A DNA stretch of 64,000 bases. Source: Marinobacter salsuginis. GTDB taxonomy: Bacteria; Pseudomonadota; Gammaproteobacteria; Pseudomonadales; Oleiphilaceae. The DNA lies in the NCBI RefSeq assembly GCF_009617755.1, contig NZ_BGZH01000001.1, forward strand, positions 744,001-808,000. Direction: 5' to 3'. The notes beneath the pieces were generated by a model. That model worked only from the letters and a program-made list of their open reading frames with translations, searched no databases and had not been told where the DNA came from. A program made the translations under genes and the position numbers. Below, piece by piece: positions 50,698 to 61,205 of this stretch (positions are counted from its first letter, which is position 1; each line of letters opens with the position of its first letter).

Positions 50698-52608
50698 TCA
50701 GCGGCCCCGGAGAAATAGCTTGTCCAGTTCGGACATGGTCACTAGCGTCCATGTCGGCCGACCGTGATTGCACTGGCCGCTGCGTTCGGTCGCCTCCATA
50801 TCCCTCAACAGCGAATTCATTTCAGGAATGGTGAGCTGCCGATTGGCACGAACGGATCCATGACACGCCATGGTTCCAAGCAGTTCGTGAGTCACCGCTT
50901 CAACCCGGTCACTCTGACCATGCTCGATCAGATCCGCCAGTACATCACGCACCAACTGTTCGGTATCCGCACCACGCAGCAGCGCGGGTACCTGCCTCAC
51001 CGCCAGAGTCTCCGGGCCAATGCGCTCGATCTGCAAACCAAGCTTCTGCAATTCTTCACCGTGGGTCTCGGTCAGGGCCGCCTCTTTCTGACTGACCGCC
51101 AGCGATAGTGGCACCAGCAATGGCTGGCTTTTCAGATCCTGCTCGGCGAGTGCTCGCTTCATGCGCTCGTAGGTAATTCGCTCGTGGGCGGCGTGCATAT
51201 CTACCACGATCAGCCCCGCGCGCCCCTGGGCAAGAATGTAGATTCCATGCAACTGTGCAATGGCGTAGCCAAGCGGTGGTTCCTGATCGCTGTCAACAGG
51301 CGGTGTGGGCATTGGCGTGGCGACGCTATCACTGGTGGATACAGGCTGCTGCCCTTCGCTGCCCCCGCCGGCATTCAGGGACTGGTAAAAGGCCATCTGA
51401 TCACTGGCCCGCCACTCCTGCTGCGGCTGGGGCTGCCCGCCAAATCCGGCACCTGAGCCGCCCGGATAACCGTAATTCGGTACCGATGGCTGGCCGTTCC
51501 ACCCCCCCTCTACAGGAGCACCGGTTGCCGCAACTCCCTCTTGGGTTTGGGCCGATGCCTCGCGACCAAAGGACTGCGCCACCGCACCGCGAAAATGATC
51601 GTCCGGCCGCACATCGGCCAGCGCCTTATGCAGGGTTCTGAAGATGAAATCGTGGACCAGGCGACCATCACGGAACCGGACCTCATGCTTGGTCGGATGG
51701 ACGTTCACGTCGACAGTGGCGGGATCCACCTCAAGATAGAGCACAAACGCCGGATGCCGGTTATTGTAGAGCACGTCGCGGTAGGCTTGGCGCACGGCAT
51801 GGGCCACCAGGCGATCGCGGATAACGCGACCGTTAACAAAGAAGTACTGTAGATCGGCCTGACTACGCGAAAAGGTCGGTAGAGCCACCCAACCCCAGAG
51901 CCGCAAACCGGTTGCTTCGGCATCAATTACCACGGCATTGTCGATGAATTGCTGGCCGCACAGGGCACCAATACGCCGCTCACGATCCAGAGCCGATTCC
52001 GCTGGCCTGAGGCTTTGCACAACCCGCTGATTGTGGCGCAGGGTAAAGCCTGCATCGAAACGGCTCAGCGCTTGGCGGCGCACGCACTCCTCAACGTGGT
52101 TGAATTCGGTCTTCTCGGTACGCAGGAATTTTCGACGGGCCGGGGTGTTGAAAAACAGATCCCGCACTTCCACCGTCGTTCCAACGGGATGGGCTGCAGG
52201 CGAAATCCTCGCGTCCATTTCCCGGCCTTCGACTTCCACCCGGGAGGCCGCTTCCTGGGACTCGGTTCTTGAAGTCAGGGTAAGCCGAGAGACGGAACTG
52301 ATACTGGCGAGCGCTTCTCCGCGAAAGCCAAGCGATGCGACTGCCTCCAGATCATCCAGGCTGGCAATCTTACTGGTGGCATGGCGGCTGAGGGCAAGGG
52401 GCAGATCATCTTCCTCAATACCGCTGCCGTCATCCCGAACGCGAATCAACTTGACGCCGCCCTGCTCAACTTCAACGTCGACCCGGTTGGCACCAGCATC
52501 CAGGGCATTTTCGACCAGTTCCTTGACGACAGACGCGGGTCGCTCCACCACTTCACCCGCGGCAATCTGGTTCGCGAGCCGTGGTGACAGCAATCGAATG
52601 GGGGGCAT
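50698..52608 (-). CDS. mutL: DNA mismatch repair protein MutL (with endonuclease motif)
   Basis: MutL couples mismatch recognition by MutS to strand excision. The GHKL ATPase domain shows [31 protein letters not shown] and [13 protein letters not shown] variable linker rich in Q, G and P runs from about residue 345 to 445. The C-terminal domain carries [12 protein letters not shown] at residues 470-481, the DxHA(x)2E(x)4E metal-binding endonuclease motif missing from E. coli MutL, plus [10 protein letters not shown] and CNHGRPT. This is the Pseudomonas-type nicking MutL, used by organisms without MutH. Confidence 0.97.
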   Translation of the reverse strand: MPPIRLLSPRLANQIAAGEVVERPASVVKELVENALDAGANRVDVEVEQGGVKLIRVRDDGSGIEEDDLPLALSRHATSKIASLDDLEAVASLGFRGEALASISSVSRLTLTSRTESQEAASRVEVEGREMDARISPAAHPVGTTVEVRDLFFNTPARRKFLRTEKTEFNHVEECVRRQALSRFDAGFTLRHNQRVVQSLRPAESALDRERRIGALCGQQFIDNAVVIDAEATGLRLWGWVALPTFSRSQADLQYFFVNGRVIRDRLVAHAVRQAYRDVLYNNRHPAFVLYLEVDPATVDVNVHPTKHEVRFRDGRLVHDFIFRTLHKALADVRPDDHFRGAVAQSFGREASAQTQEGVAATGAPVEGGWNGQPSVPNYGYPGGSGAGFGGQPQPQQEWRASDQMAFYQSLNAGGGSEGQQPVSTSDSVATPMPTPPVDSDQEPPLGYAIAQLHGIYILAQGRAGLIVVDMHAAHERITYERMKRALAEQDLKSQPLLVPLSLAVSQKEAALTETHGEELQKLGLQIERIGPETLAVRQVPALLRGADTEQLVRDVLADLIEHGQSDRVEAVTHELLGTMACHGSVRANRQLTIPEMNSLLRDMEATERSGQCNHGRPTWTLVTMSELDKLFLRGR

Positions 52609-52628
52609 GTTACGGAAAAACCTCTTGA

Positions 52629-53987
52629 TCAGGACGCGGGAATACGAATGGTTTGCCCTACCATAACACGGTCGTCCCGAAGGTCGTTAAACTGCATCAG
52701 CTCGCTGACGGTCGTCTGGTTTTTCCGAGCCACGCCGGAAAGCGTATCGCCGCGCTGTATGCGATAGTGGCTGATGCTGTTCCCGCCCTGGCGATTCTGT
52801 TTCTGCCACGCCAGAAGGGTGCCCGGCGGTGGCGTTTTCTGGAAGTAATCGTCAATGCCCTTCATGATGGCGCCGGCCAGCTTGTTGCGGTACCACTCTG
52901 TCGACAGGTTTTTCTCTTCCTGGGGGTTCGAGATGAATCCGGCTTCCACGAGAATGGAGGGGATATCCGGCGACTTCAGCACCGCAAAAGCAGCCTGCTC
53001 GACGCCTGGCTTATGCAATTTCGCTACGCCACCCAGTTTGCCAAGAACGGAACTGCCTACGCCAAGACTGGCGTTGATGCTGGCCGTCATCGAGAGGTCC
53101 AACAGAACACCGGCAAGCATGTCGTCCCGACCATCCAGAGACAATCCACCGGCGCCACCGATCAGATCGGAGCGGTTCTCACTGTTAGCCAGCCATCGGG
53201 CAGTCTCACTGGTAGCTCCACGCTGGGAAAGAGCGAACACGGAAGCTCCCCTCGGCTGGGGCGTCCGGAACGCATCGGCGTGTACCGATACAAAAAGGTC
53301 GGCATTGTATTTTCTGGCCAGAATCGTGCGATTGCGAAGACCAATATAATAGTCCCCTGTCCTGGTCAGTTTGGCGGTATATCCCGGCCGATCATTGATC
53401 AGGCTGGCCAGGGTTTTCGCCATTTTCAGAACCACGTCTTTTTCATGGGTTCCTCTCGGACCAATGGCGCCGGGGTCCTCTCCGCCATGCCCGGCGTCAA
53501 TGACCACGATGATGTCACGCTTCCCGGAAGAATCCTGGGTCACGGTCGGCGTAGCCGCCTTTTCCAGCCGACTGCCACTTTCATCAATCAGATCGACCAC
53601 CAGCCTGTGGCCATACTGCTGATTCGGTTCCAGCTGAAAGCTCCGCGGCTTGATGTCGGCCTTGAGATCCAGGACTACACGCAAGTCAGTCCCGTTCCTT
53701 GGCGCGCTCCGGATCCGTTTGATCGGGCTGCCGGAAAGGTCCAGGCCGGAGAAATCGGTTTTCAGATTGGCATTTTTCAGATCGATAACCAGCCGGGCCG
53801 GACTGCTTAGGGAGAAGATGTTGTGCTCGACCTGACCGCCGGTATCCAGAACCAGGCGAGTGTGATCGGGCGCGGGCCAGATACGGGCGCTCTCGACCTG
53901 CGTTGCAGCCGAACCGTGAAACGCCAATGTCGCAAGCAATAGCGCTATTGGCCAGATCAGTTGTTTAATCAGCTTTGTACAATTCAT
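52629..53987 (-). CDS. N-acetylmuramoyl-L-alanine amidase (AmiB/AmiC-type) with LysM
   Basis: This periplasmic amidase cuts septal peptidoglycan during cell separation. The order is signal peptide ([17 protein letters not shown]), AMIN domain at about residues 30-140 ([15 protein letters not shown]), a zinc amidase_3 domain at about 160-390 with [24 protein letters not shown] and [15 protein letters not shown], then a C-terminal LysM ([15 protein letters not shown]). The layout matches AmiB of Pseudomonas, and it occupies the amiB place between tsaE and mutL. The length is 452 residues. Confidence 0.94.
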   Translation of the reverse strand: MNCTKLIKQLIWPIALLLATLAFHGSAATQVESARIWPAPDHTRLVLDTGGQVEHNIFSLSSPARLVIDLKNANLKTDFSGLDLSGSPIKRIRSAPRNGTDLRVVLDLKADIKPRSFQLEPNQQYGHRLVVDLIDESGSRLEKAATPTVTQDSSGKRDIIVVIDAGHGGEDPGAIGPRGTHEKDVVLKMAKTLASLINDRPGYTAKLTRTGDYYIGLRNRTILARKYNADLFVSVHADAFRTPQPRGASVFALSQRGATSETARWLANSENRSDLIGGAGGLSLDGRDDMLAGVLLDLSMTASINASLGVGSSVLGKLGGVAKLHKPGVEQAAFAVLKSPDIPSILVEAGFISNPQEEKNLSTEWYRNKLAGAIMKGIDDYFQKTPPPGTLLAWQKQNRQGGNSISHYRIQRGDTLSGVARKNQTTVSELMQFNDLRDDRVMVGQTIRIPAS

Positions 53988-54025
53988 ACAGCTTACCTGC
54001 CAGTCTGTTCCCGGTTTCGGAGCCG

Positions 54026-54523
54026 CTAACGCGCCGGACCCAACACATCCAATTCGTTCAGCAATTGGCCGCCCAACTCTGAACGGGCCCTGATCACTAC
54101 AGAACGCCCTTCGCCCCGGGTCTCGAGATGAATCTCTAGATCCGGCTCGGGCAATATACCTTTACCACGCTCCGGCCACTCAATCAGACAAAGATTTTCA
54201 CCGGAGAAATAATCCCGGATGCCCATATATTCCAGCTCTTCCGCATCGCCCAGGCGATAAAGATCAAAATGGTAAGTCGGTGGTTGCAGGGTTTCATAGG
54301 GCTCCACCAGCGTGTAGGTCGGGCTTTTTACGGCCCCCTGGTGGCCAAGCCCGCGCATGACACCCCGGCTGATTGTGGTTTTACCCATACCAAGATCACC
54401 ATCCAGGTAGATAACCACACCGTGGCCAGATTCTGCGACGGTTCTCGCCAGCTCACGGCCAAGATGCTCGGTTTCCGCCTCACCCTCAAGGAAAAGCCGG
54501 CGTTCATTGCCCATTATGCTCAT
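54026..54523 (-). CDS. tsaE: tRNA threonylcarbamoyladenosine biosynthesis ATPase TsaE
   Basis: TsaE is the small P-loop ATPase that works with TsaB and TsaD to make t6A37 in ANN-decoding tRNAs. The P-loop is IYLDGDLGMGKTTISRGV, followed by SPTYTLVEPYE and FDLYRLGDAEELEYMGIRDY, the family signatures. The protein is 165 residues, ending with a short extension after VVIRA. It overlaps the nnr stop by 4 bp. Confidence 0.95.
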   Translation of the reverse strand: MSIMGNERRLFLEGEAETEHLGRELARTVAESGHGVVIYLDGDLGMGKTTISRGVMRGLGHQGAVKSPTYTLVEPYETLQPPTYHFDLYRLGDAEELEYMGIRDYFSGENLCLIEWPERGKGILPEPDLEIHLETRGEGRSVVIRARSELGGQLLNELDVLGPAR

Positions 54524-56073
54524 AGATCTCTTGCCCCCGGGTGAGTTTCAGACTCCCGAAAAACCAACGGCAGTGCATCTATTACATCGTTAGGGATTAA
54601 ACCCATATACCCATGGGTTTGCGAGGCCCGGTCCGCTGCTGCCAGGTGGGCCGATGCTCCGAGCACGGCGGCTTTTTGCCCATCGCCAATCTGTCCCAGA
54701 ACGGCACCGATAATCCCCGAGAGCACATCTCCCATACCGCCAGTGGCCATGCCGGGGTTGCTGCCACTGACAATATCAAGGGCGCCGCCTTCAGAAGCGA
54801 CAACCGTACCTGCGCCTTTCAGGAGAATCGTGCCGCCATACAGTGCCTGCAGTTTTCTGGCGGCGGCCATTCTATCCGCTTCTACCTCGGGCACTAGGCA
54901 ATTCAGCAGCCTGGCTGCCTCGCCCGGGTGCGGCGTCAAAACATGGTTGTCCGCCGGTACGGCAACCCGACCGGACAACAGGTTCAGGGCATCCGCGTCC
55001 AGCACCCTGGGCTTGCCACTGGCAATGACCTGCTCCAGCATCTGCTGCCCCCATGCGCTTCGCCCGATACCGGGGCCGCAGACGACCACCGAAGCTGCGT
55101 CAAGCAGCGACGGTAGCTCAGAACCATGAATCAATCCATGAACCATTACCGATGGACATCGGGCCAGGGCTGCCGTCACATGCTCGGGGCGCGTCGCCAG
55201 CGAGACAAGCCCTGCCCCCGAACGCGCAGCCGCCTCTGCCGCCAGCAGTCCGGCGCCGCCGAAGCCCCGATCGCCAGCCACCACCAGTACATGTCCGAAA
55301 CGCCCCTTGTGGGCGTTGGCAGGCCGTGGCGGCAACCAGGACATCACAGAGTCCCAATCACGACGAGCGGCCACCGGCTTCTGGCCGCTGCCAGCTACAC
55401 CATCGGCAGTATCCAGGGATTCAAAGACTACCTCGCCGCAGACCGCCGCTCCCTGCCCGGTAAAAAGGCCGGCCTTGAGCCCGATAAAGGTGACCGTCAT
55501 GGCTGCGTTAACAACATCTCCTTCGGCTGCCCCGGTAGAGGCATTAAGCCCGGAGGGCAGATCCACTGCGAGCACAGGCGCGGGCGCCTGGTTGCACCGG
55601 CCTATCAGCGACGCAAACGGTTCCCGGGGTGCACCGGAAACGCCAGTACCAAGCATCGCATCGACAATGAGCCCTGCGTCGGAAAACAGATCATCCAGTG
55701 ATGAATCGCTGAGTGCCTCCAGATCGAGCACGTCAACGCCGTCTGCCAGTGCCTTTTGCCAGGCTTTTCGTGCGTCACCGGACAGTTTGCCTGTGGGCGC
55801 AACGGCGACACACCGGACATCCAGGCCATGCCTCCTCGCGCTGGCTGCAACCAGGTAGCCGTCACCGCCGTTGTTACCCGCACCACACAGCACCAGAACC
55901 GAGCCACACTTGGGCCAGTAGCGAACCAGGCAGCGAAAAGCCGCATGGGCGGCAGACTGCATCAGCTCAAAACCATCAACGCCCTGCTGATCAATCACAT
56001 AGCGATCAATCTGCCTCACCGCGTCGGCGGAAAACAGTGCGTCTGGTAGACTGTGCCCAACGGACGGCGGCAT
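54520..56073 (-). CDS. nnr: Bifunctional NAD(P)H-hydrate epimerase / dehydratase
   Basis: This enzyme repairs hydrated NADH and NADPH. The N-terminal YjeF_N epimerase domain (about residues 10-215) shows VLVLCGAGNNGGDGYLVAA and LIVDAMLGTGVSG. The C-terminal ADP-dependent dehydratase domain (about 235-500) shows AHKGRFGHVLVVAGDRGFGG, RVLDADALNLLSG, LTPHPGEAARL and GSNPGMATGGMGDVLSGI. The length of 517 residues is normal. It is the first gene of the nnr-tsaE-ami-mutL-miaA-hfq-hflX-hflK-hflC block. Confidence 0.95.
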   Translation of the reverse strand: MPPSVGHSLPDALFSADAVRQIDRYVIDQQGVDGFELMQSAAHAAFRCLVRYWPKCGSVLVLCGAGNNGGDGYLVAASARRHGLDVRCVAVAPTGKLSGDARKAWQKALADGVDVLDLEALSDSSLDDLFSDAGLIVDAMLGTGVSGAPREPFASLIGRCNQAPAPVLAVDLPSGLNASTGAAEGDVVNAAMTVTFIGLKAGLFTGQGAAVCGEVVFESLDTADGVAGSGQKPVAARRDWDSVMSWLPPRPANAHKGRFGHVLVVAGDRGFGGAGLLAAEAAARSGAGLVSLATRPEHVTAALARCPSVMVHGLIHGSELPSLLDAASVVVCGPGIGRSAWGQQMLEQVIASGKPRVLDADALNLLSGRVAVPADNHVLTPHPGEAARLLNCLVPEVEADRMAAARKLQALYGGTILLKGAGTVVASEGGALDIVSGSNPGMATGGMGDVLSGIIGAVLGQIGDGQKAAVLGASAHLAAADRASQTHGYMGLIPNDVIDALPLVFRESETHPGARDL

Positions 56074-56106
56074 GAACCTTTGCTCCCGTTACAGAAACCG
56101 GTTTAA

Positions 56107-56136
56107 GAAAATTGGCCAGATACCTGTAAAGCATAG
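56107..56136 (+). promoter_or_regulatory. Putative promoter motif shared with leuS upstream
   Basis: The stretch GAAAATTGGC...TACCTGTAAAG..TAG is a 24-of-30 match to 22255-22284. Here it lies in the short gap between the divergent nnr and queG genes, where a promoter is needed. TTGGCC could be a -35, but no clear -10 follows. Confidence 0.3.
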
Positions 56137-56175
56137 CAAAACAGTGGAAAAGGTCATAACTTAATCAGATTAATT

Positions 56176-57300
56176 ATGCGTACCCCGGTTCGAGAACGAA
56201 CTCTGGCACCGGCCGTGACTATGAGCGCCACATCATTGAGCACCAGAACATATCCGGAACTCGCTGATCTGCCAGCGCTTATCCGCCAGTGGGCGGCTGA
56301 GCTCGGGTTCTCTGATGTGGGTATCACCACCGCGGATACCGGTGAGCACGCAACCCATTTGCAGGACTGGCTGGCAGCGGGTTACCAGGGCGAAATGGAC
56401 TATATGGCCCATCATGGTGACAAGCGCTACACGCCCACCTCCCTGGTGCCGGGTACTACTCGGGTGATTTCTGTGAGAATGGACTATCTGCCTTCGCCGG
56501 ACAGCCCGAAAGAAGCGCTTACTAACCGGGAGGGCGCCTATGTTACTCGTTACGCACTGGGGCGCGATTACCACAAACTGATCCGCAAGCGTCTCGCGCA
56601 GCTGGCAGCCAGGATTGATGACGCCGTCAGCGGATACGACTACCGGGCGTTCGTGGACAGCGCGCCGGTGCTGGAGCGCGCCCTTGCGCAGAGGGCGGGC
56701 CTGGGCTGGATCGGCAAGAACAACATGCTGATCCACCCGAAGGCCGGTTCCTTCTTTTTCCTTGGAGAAATTTTTACCAGCGCGCCCCTACCCGTCGACG
56801 AGCCCTTTGAGTCCGATCATTGTGGCAGCTGTTCGGCCTGTCTCGATCTATGCCCGACAGACGCCTTTGTCGGCCCCCACAAGCTCGATGCCCGGCGCTG
56901 CATCAGCTATCTGACCATTGAACTCAAGGGGAGCATTCCCGAGGAGCTACGCCCGCTGATGGGTAACCGGGTTTTCGGCTGCGACGATTGCCAGTTGGTC
57001 TGCCCCTGGCAGAAGTTCAGCAAGCCAACCGGGGAAAAGGATTTTCAGCCCAGACACGGGTTGGACAACAGTTCTCTGGCAGAGCTGTTTCTCTGGACGG
57101 AGGAGCAGTTCCTGAAGCGCACCGAGGGATCGGCGATTCGGCGAACAGGCTACGAGGGCTGGCTGCGTAACCTGGCTGTGGGGCTGGGTAACGCGCCCTC
57201 CACCATTCCGGTGATTGAAGCCCTGAAAAAGCGCGCGGACCACCCTTCCGAGATGGTCCGCGAGCATGTCCAATGGGCACTGAAACGCCACGGTTTATAG
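56176..57300 (+). CDS. queG: Epoxyqueuosine reductase QueG
   Basis: QueG uses cobalamin and two iron-sulfur clusters to reduce epoxyqueuosine to queuosine in tRNA. The N-terminal cobalamin domain includes [18 protein letters not shown] and [19 protein letters not shown] with GKNNMLIHP. Two 4Fe-4S motifs follow: [16 protein letters not shown] and [15 protein letters not shown]-like C-terminal helix ends the protein. The ATG at 56176 gives 374 residues; the ATG at 56221 ([16 protein letters not shown]) resembles other QueG starts equally well. It overlaps convergent orn by 6 bp. Confidence 0.95.
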   Translation: MRTPVRERTLAPAVTMSATSLSTRTYPELADLPALIRQWAAELGFSDVGITTADTGEHATHLQDWLAAGYQGEMDYMAHHGDKRYTPTSLVPGTTRVISVRMDYLPSPDSPKEALTNREGAYVTRYALGRDYHKLIRKRLAQLAARIDDAVSGYDYRAFVDSAPVLERALAQRAGLGWIGKNNMLIHPKAGSFFFLGEIFTSAPLPVDEPFESDHCGSCSACLDLCPTDAFVGPHKLDARRCISYLTIELKGSIPEELRPLMGNRVFGCDDCQLVCPWQKFSKPTGEKDFQPRHGLDNSSLAELFLWTEEQFLKRTEGSAIRRTGYEGWLRNLAVGLGNAPSTIPVIEALKKRADHPSEMVREHVQWALKRHGL

Positions 57301-57846
57301 TTTGAAGAACTGTTCCCGGTAATGGCGCAGCTCGTTGATGGAGTCCCGGATGTCATCCAGGGCGAGGTGGCTGCCTTTCTTTTTAACCCCGGCCAGGACA
57401 TCCGGGCGCCAGCGGCGGGCAAGTTCTTTGACCGTGGATACGTCGAGATTCCGGTAGTGGAAGAAGTCTTCCAGTTCGGGCATGTACTTGACCAGGAATC
57501 GGCGATCCTGACCAATACTGTTGCCGCACAGGGGTGACTGGCCCTTTTCGACGTGCTTCTTCAGGAATTCGATGGTCTGCTGTTCGGCTTCAGACTCGGA
57601 GATGTCGCTTTCCTGAACGCGCTTGGTGAGGCCGCTTTCACCGTGGGTTCGGGTGCACCATTCGTCCATGGAGTCCAGAAAGGATTGTGGCTGATGGACG
57701 GCGATAACTGGTCCTTCTGCCACAATATTGAGTTCTGAATCGGTGATGATTGTGGCCATTTCGATGATCCGTTCTTTTTCCGGATCCAGGCCTGTCATTT
57801 CCAGATCGATCCATACCAGGCGATTGCCTTCTGTCATTTTCTTCAT
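57295..57846 (-). CDS. orn: Oligoribonuclease
   Basis: Orn is the DEDDh exonuclease that finishes degrading 2-5-nt RNAs and pGpG, thus also closing c-di-GMP breakdown. ExoI is seen in [20 protein letters not shown] (D and E), ExoII in [15 protein letters not shown], and the final DEDDh residues in [16 protein letters not shown] and [15 protein letters not shown]. The 183-residue length is normal. Either the ATG at 57846 or the one three codons later could start it; neither has a clear Shine-Dalgarno. Palindrome copy 8 begins 24 bp upstream of the ATG. Confidence 0.97.
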   Translation of the reverse strand: MKKMTEGNRLVWIDLEMTGLDPEKERIIEMATIITDSELNIVAEGPVIAVHQPQSFLDSMDEWCTRTHGESGLTKRVQESDISESEAEQQTIEFLKKHVEKGQSPLCGNSIGQDRRFLVKYMPELEDFFHYRNLDVSTVKELARRWRPDVLAGVKKKGSHLALDDIRDSINELRHYREQFFKL

Positions 57847-57870
57847 TCCCAGCTTTCGAGATTTGGGGTG

Positions 57871-57980
57871 TGCGGGAGCGGGGACGTGGTTCCGGAAAAC
57901 GCTACAAGCACATCCCTGTGCGCTTGGCTTCGGCCATCCCTGGCCTCAGACATTTCCGGAACCACGTCCCCGCTCCCGCT
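57871..57980 (+). repeat. Intergenic palindrome family, copy 8
   Basis: The 28-bp arms 57871-57898 and 57953-57980 pair at 27 of 28, only the outermost base failing (GCGGGAGCGGGGACGTGGTT...). The 54-nt core carries AAGCACATCCCTGTGCGCTT and CGGCCATCCCTGGCC. It lies in the divergent gap between orn and rsgA and ends 24 bp before the orn start codon. It must therefore overlap the orn leader or promoter. Confidence 0.93.
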
Positions 57981-58121
57981 TGCGAAATTGGAGTTACCTC
58001 AAACAACCTTCTTCGGTGAAACGATACAGGGATTTCACCGGCTTGAATTGTCTGTGTATTGTGGACGATTAACGTATCATGTAACACCTCACGCACACCT
58101 AAACTGGCATCAGCTATCTAC

Positions 58122-59177
58122 ATGGCAAAACGGCGACTGAACAAACAGCAGCAATTCCGCATCAAGAAAGTCCAGGAAGAGCGGGCGGCCCGGGCGGCGC
58201 GCAAGGAGAAGAAGGTTCAGGAGCAGGCTGATGCCGGGGAGCTTGGTCCGGAGCAGGAAGGGTTGGTCATTGCTCACTACGGGCAACAGCTGGATGTCGA
58301 AGCGCTTGAAGGCGAGTTGGCCGGCAACGTGGTTCGGTGTTTTGTTCGGGCCAACATCGATAGCCTGGTGACCGGTGACAAGGTTGTCTGGCGGCCGGGG
58401 AAGAACGAGACCGGGGTTATTGTTGCCCGGGGTGAGCGTCGCAATCTGCTGCAGCGGCCGGATAATTTTGGCGCGCTGAAGCCGGTGGCAGCCAATATTG
58501 ATCACATTATTCTTGTGATCGCTCCGGAGCCGGAACCCCACGATAACCTGATTGACCGGTACCTGGTGGCGTCGGAGATCACGGATATTCCCGCGGTGAT
58601 TTTGTTGAACAAGACAGATCTGATCACCGACAGTAACCGGGATAGTATCAATGCGCTTTTGGGCCGGTATGAGGCTCTGGGCTATGAGGTGGTGCGAACG
58701 TCTGCCGCGGAGTCTGGAGATAAGCCGTCGCCGGAGGTTGAAGCGCTGGTGAAGGATCAGACCAGTGTGTTTGTTGGCCAATCCGGCGTGGGCAAGTCCT
58801 CGATTATCCAGACCCTGATGCCAGATGAAGCCATTCGCGTTGGGGCCGTATCAGAAAGTACCGGCAAGGGAATCCACACTACGACCACGGCGAAACTGTT
58901 CCACCTGCCTCTGGGCGGCGAACTGATTGACTCGCCGGGCATTCGCGAATTCGGGCTCTGGCATATGACGGCGCAGGAGATCGAATATGGTTTCCGGGAA
59001 ATCCGGGAGGTGATTGGCACCTGCAAGTTCCGCAACTGCCGGCACATGGGTGATCCGGGTTGCGCCATCGACAGGGCCGCAGAGGAAGGGAAAATCAGCC
59101 CAGAGCGTCTGAAAAGCTTCCACCGGATTCTTCAGGATATGGCGGAACAACAGGCCCGGGGGCTCAAGCTGGACTGA
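58122..59177 (+). CDS. rsgA: Ribosome small-subunit maturation GTPase RsgA
   Basis: RsgA is a circularly permuted GTPase that checks late 30S subunit assembly. A basic N-terminal helix (KRRLNKQQQFRIKKVQEER) leads to an OB fold (about residues 65-120), then the permuted G domain in order G4 VILLNKTDLI, G1 FVGQSGVGKSSII and G3 LIDSPGIREFGL. A zinc-binding C-terminal domain follows, with CKFRNCRHMGDPGC. The start MAKRRLNKQQQ gives 351 residues and is the family start. It ends 11 bp from the convergent motB stop. Confidence 0.96.
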   Translation: MAKRRLNKQQQFRIKKVQEERAARAARKEKKVQEQADAGELGPEQEGLVIAHYGQQLDVEALEGELAGNVVRCFVRANIDSLVTGDKVVWRPGKNETGVIVARGERRNLLQRPDNFGALKPVAANIDHIILVIAPEPEPHDNLIDRYLVASEITDIPAVILLNKTDLITDSNRDSINALLGRYEALGYEVVRTSAAESGDKPSPEVEALVKDQTSVFVGQSGVGKSSIIQTLMPDEAIRVGAVSESTGKGIHTTTTAKLFHLPLGGELIDSPGIREFGLWHMTAQEIEYGFREIREVIGTCKFRNCRHMGDPGCAIDRAAEEGKISPERLKSFHRILQDMAEQQARGLKLD

Positions 59178-59188
59178 GGTATCCGGCT

Positions 59189-60148
59189 TTACCAGTTCAA
59201 TTCACCCGGTGCAGGCTCTTCCTTCTCCTGCAGCCATTCCCCACTCTCCAGGCGTTCACGGGCAGCCTCCTGCTCTTCTTCGGTTGGCTGGGTGAGATCG
59301 ATCAGCGGCTCGTCGGACTGGCCGGCGCTGCTCTGGATGTTGTCGACGGTTTTCTTGTTAAGGACGATGATGGAGATGCGGCGATTGACCGGCGCATTCG
59401 GATCTTCCTTGTCGAACAGCACTGAATCGCTCAGGCCCACAACGCGGGCAATCTGCTGCTGGCGAACACCGCCGGCCACGAGGGCTCTCCTGGCAGTATT
59501 GGCCCGGTCTGCTGACAGCTCCCAGTTGGTGTAGCCTGGCCGGCCATTGAACGGTGTAGAGTCGGTGTGCCCGGTAATGCTGAGCTTGTTGTTCACGGAG
59601 CCCAGTGTTTTGGCCAGCTCAAACAGGATATCCTGGGAGTAATACTTCAGCTCTGCCCGGCCGCTGTCGAACATGGGACGCCCCGACCGGTCGACGATCT
59701 GGATTCGCAAGCCCTCGTCGGTGATATCGATCAGTAGTTGATCCTTGAACTCCTGAAGGGTTTCATTCTGTTCGATGCGATCTTTCAATTCCTGAAACAG
59801 CTCCTCCATACGCCGCTGCTCGAGGGTTTCGGAGAGCTCATCCACCACCTGGTCTTCGATCTGGATCTGGCTGGACTCGATATCCGGACTTGCCTCGTTG
59901 ACCACCGATGCACTGCCCTCAAGATCGACGGGGTTCGGCGAGCCCCCTTCTGTGAAACCAACGGGATCCCGGAAATAGCCCTCTACGGCTTTTTTCTGCT
60001 CAGGCGACGCTGTAGCCGTTAACCAGAGTACCAGGAAGAACGCCATCATGGCGGTTGCGAAATCGGCAAACGCAACTTTCCAGGAACCACCATGGTGGCC
60101 ACCGGCAACAACCTTTTTCCGCTTGATGATGATCGGTTGCTCTTCCAC
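59189..60148 (-). CDS. motB: Flagellar motor protein MotB
   Basis: MotB anchors the flagellar stator to peptidoglycan. A cytoplasmic leader (PIIIKRKKVVAGGHHGGSWK) is followed by the single membrane segment VAFADFATAMMAFFLVLWL, with the proton-binding aspartate at residue 29. The plug region is next, then a C-terminal OmpA-like peptidoglycan-binding domain (LSITGHTDSTPFNG, ELSADRANTARRAL). The tail is acidic. The length of 319 residues is standard. It lies 31 bp downstream of motA, so the pair form one stator unit. Confidence 0.96.
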   Translation of the reverse strand: MEEQPIIIKRKKVVAGGHHGGSWKVAFADFATAMMAFFLVLWLTATASPEQKKAVEGYFRDPVGFTEGGSPNPVDLEGSASVVNEASPDIESSQIQIEDQVVDELSETLEQRRMEELFQELKDRIEQNETLQEFKDQLLIDITDEGLRIQIVDRSGRPMFDSGRAELKYYSQDILFELAKTLGSVNNKLSITGHTDSTPFNGRPGYTNWELSADRANTARRALVAGGVRQQQIARVVGLSDSVLFDKEDPNAPVNRRISIIVLNKKTVDNIQSSAGQSDEPLIDLTQPTEEEQEAARERLESGEWLQEKEEPAPGELNW

Positions 60149-60179
60149 GAATCGGCTCCGGGCTCAGATGAGGACGTTT

Positions 60180-61031
60180 TTACTTGGAGCGAACGTGGTC
60201 GTTCAGCTCCTGGAATCCAGGGCGTTTGTCCGTGGGCAATGCCTTCCGGCCAAACTCGATGGCCATCTGGGGTGCCTGTCCGGATACGGTTGCGACAATT
60301 GACGATTTTACGCACTCGTAGGCCTTCAGCTCGTATTTTGCCGCGTGTTCCATGGCAATGGACGCAGGACCAACGAAGCCATACCCCATAAAGATGCCCA
60401 GGAAGGTACCCACCAGGGCCGCAGCCACACTGAGACCGATTTTTTCCGGCCCCTCGGTGAGGAAGTTCATGGTAATCACGATACCAAGCACAGCGGCGAC
60501 GATGCCGAGCCCGGGCAGCGCATCGGCAATCTTGTTGACCGCGTGAGCAGGCTCCTCAAGCTCATGTTGGCGACTGTCGATTTCGTTCTCCATCATGCCT
60601 TCCAGCTCATGGGTTGCCATATTGCCGGAGCTGATAATGCGCAGATAATCGGTGATAAAGGCCAGCAATTCCTTGGATTTCATAATGGCCGGGTAGCGAC
60701 TGAAAATCTGACTGGACTCGGGGTTGTCGATATCTTCCTCGATTGCCATCACACCCTGTTTACGGGACTTATCGAAAATCTCATAAAGCAGGCTCAGGAG
60801 GTCCATGTAGAACGCTTTTTTGTAGGGCGAGCCTGTGAGCAGCTGAATACCCCTGCCAAACACCTCTTTCAGGGTGTGCATGGGATTGGCAATAATGAAC
60901 GACCCCAGAGCCGCCCCGAAAATGATCAACACTTCGGTCGGCTGCCAGAGCACCATCAGATTGCCGCCGTGGAGAACATAGCCAGTCAACACGCTGGCCA
61001 GAACAATAATCGAACCGACGATCAGTAACAT
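60180..61031 (-). CDS. motA: Flagellar motor protein MotA
   Basis: MotA forms the ion channel of the stator with MotB and pushes on the rotor protein FliG. Four membrane segments are visible: two near the N-terminus (LLIVGSIIVLASVLTGYVL, VLIIFGAALGSFIIANPM) and two after a large cytoplasmic loop (LPGLGIVAAVLGIVITM, VAAALVGTFLGIFMGYGFV). The loop contains the charged region that contacts FliG. The length of 283 residues fits the proton-type MotA of Pseudomonas (not PomA). I see no convincing sigma-28 promoter upstream. Confidence 0.96.
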   Translation of the reverse strand: MLLIVGSIIVLASVLTGYVLHGGNLMVLWQPTEVLIIFGAALGSFIIANPMHTLKEVFGRGIQLLTGSPYKKAFYMDLLSLLYEIFDKSRKQGVMAIEEDIDNPESSQIFSRYPAIMKSKELLAFITDYLRIISSGNMATHELEGMMENEIDSRQHELEEPAHAVNKIADALPGLGIVAAVLGIVITMNFLTEGPEKIGLSVAAALVGTFLGIFMGYGFVGPASIAMEHAAKYELKAYECVKSSIVATVSGQAPQMAIEFGRKALPTDKRPGFQELNDHVRSK

Positions 61032-61205
61032 AGAATCTACGCACGCCCTATTTTCTTGGTTATTGGCCGAAGCCGGAAGCTGTCACGCACAAGTTGACCC
61101 GATAATAGCAAGGCCATGCCACAACCGCGAAGCCGTGAAACAATTTCTATACAGGTGGCAGTCTTTGGTAAACTTCGCGCCTTTGAGCGCAAAGGATCAC
61201 ATTTA

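Noticed and set aside
61032..61120. Sigma-28 flagellar promoter before motA
   Set aside because: A GCCAATAA-like -10 is visible on the minus strand, but no TAAAGTTT-like -35 lies at the right distance.
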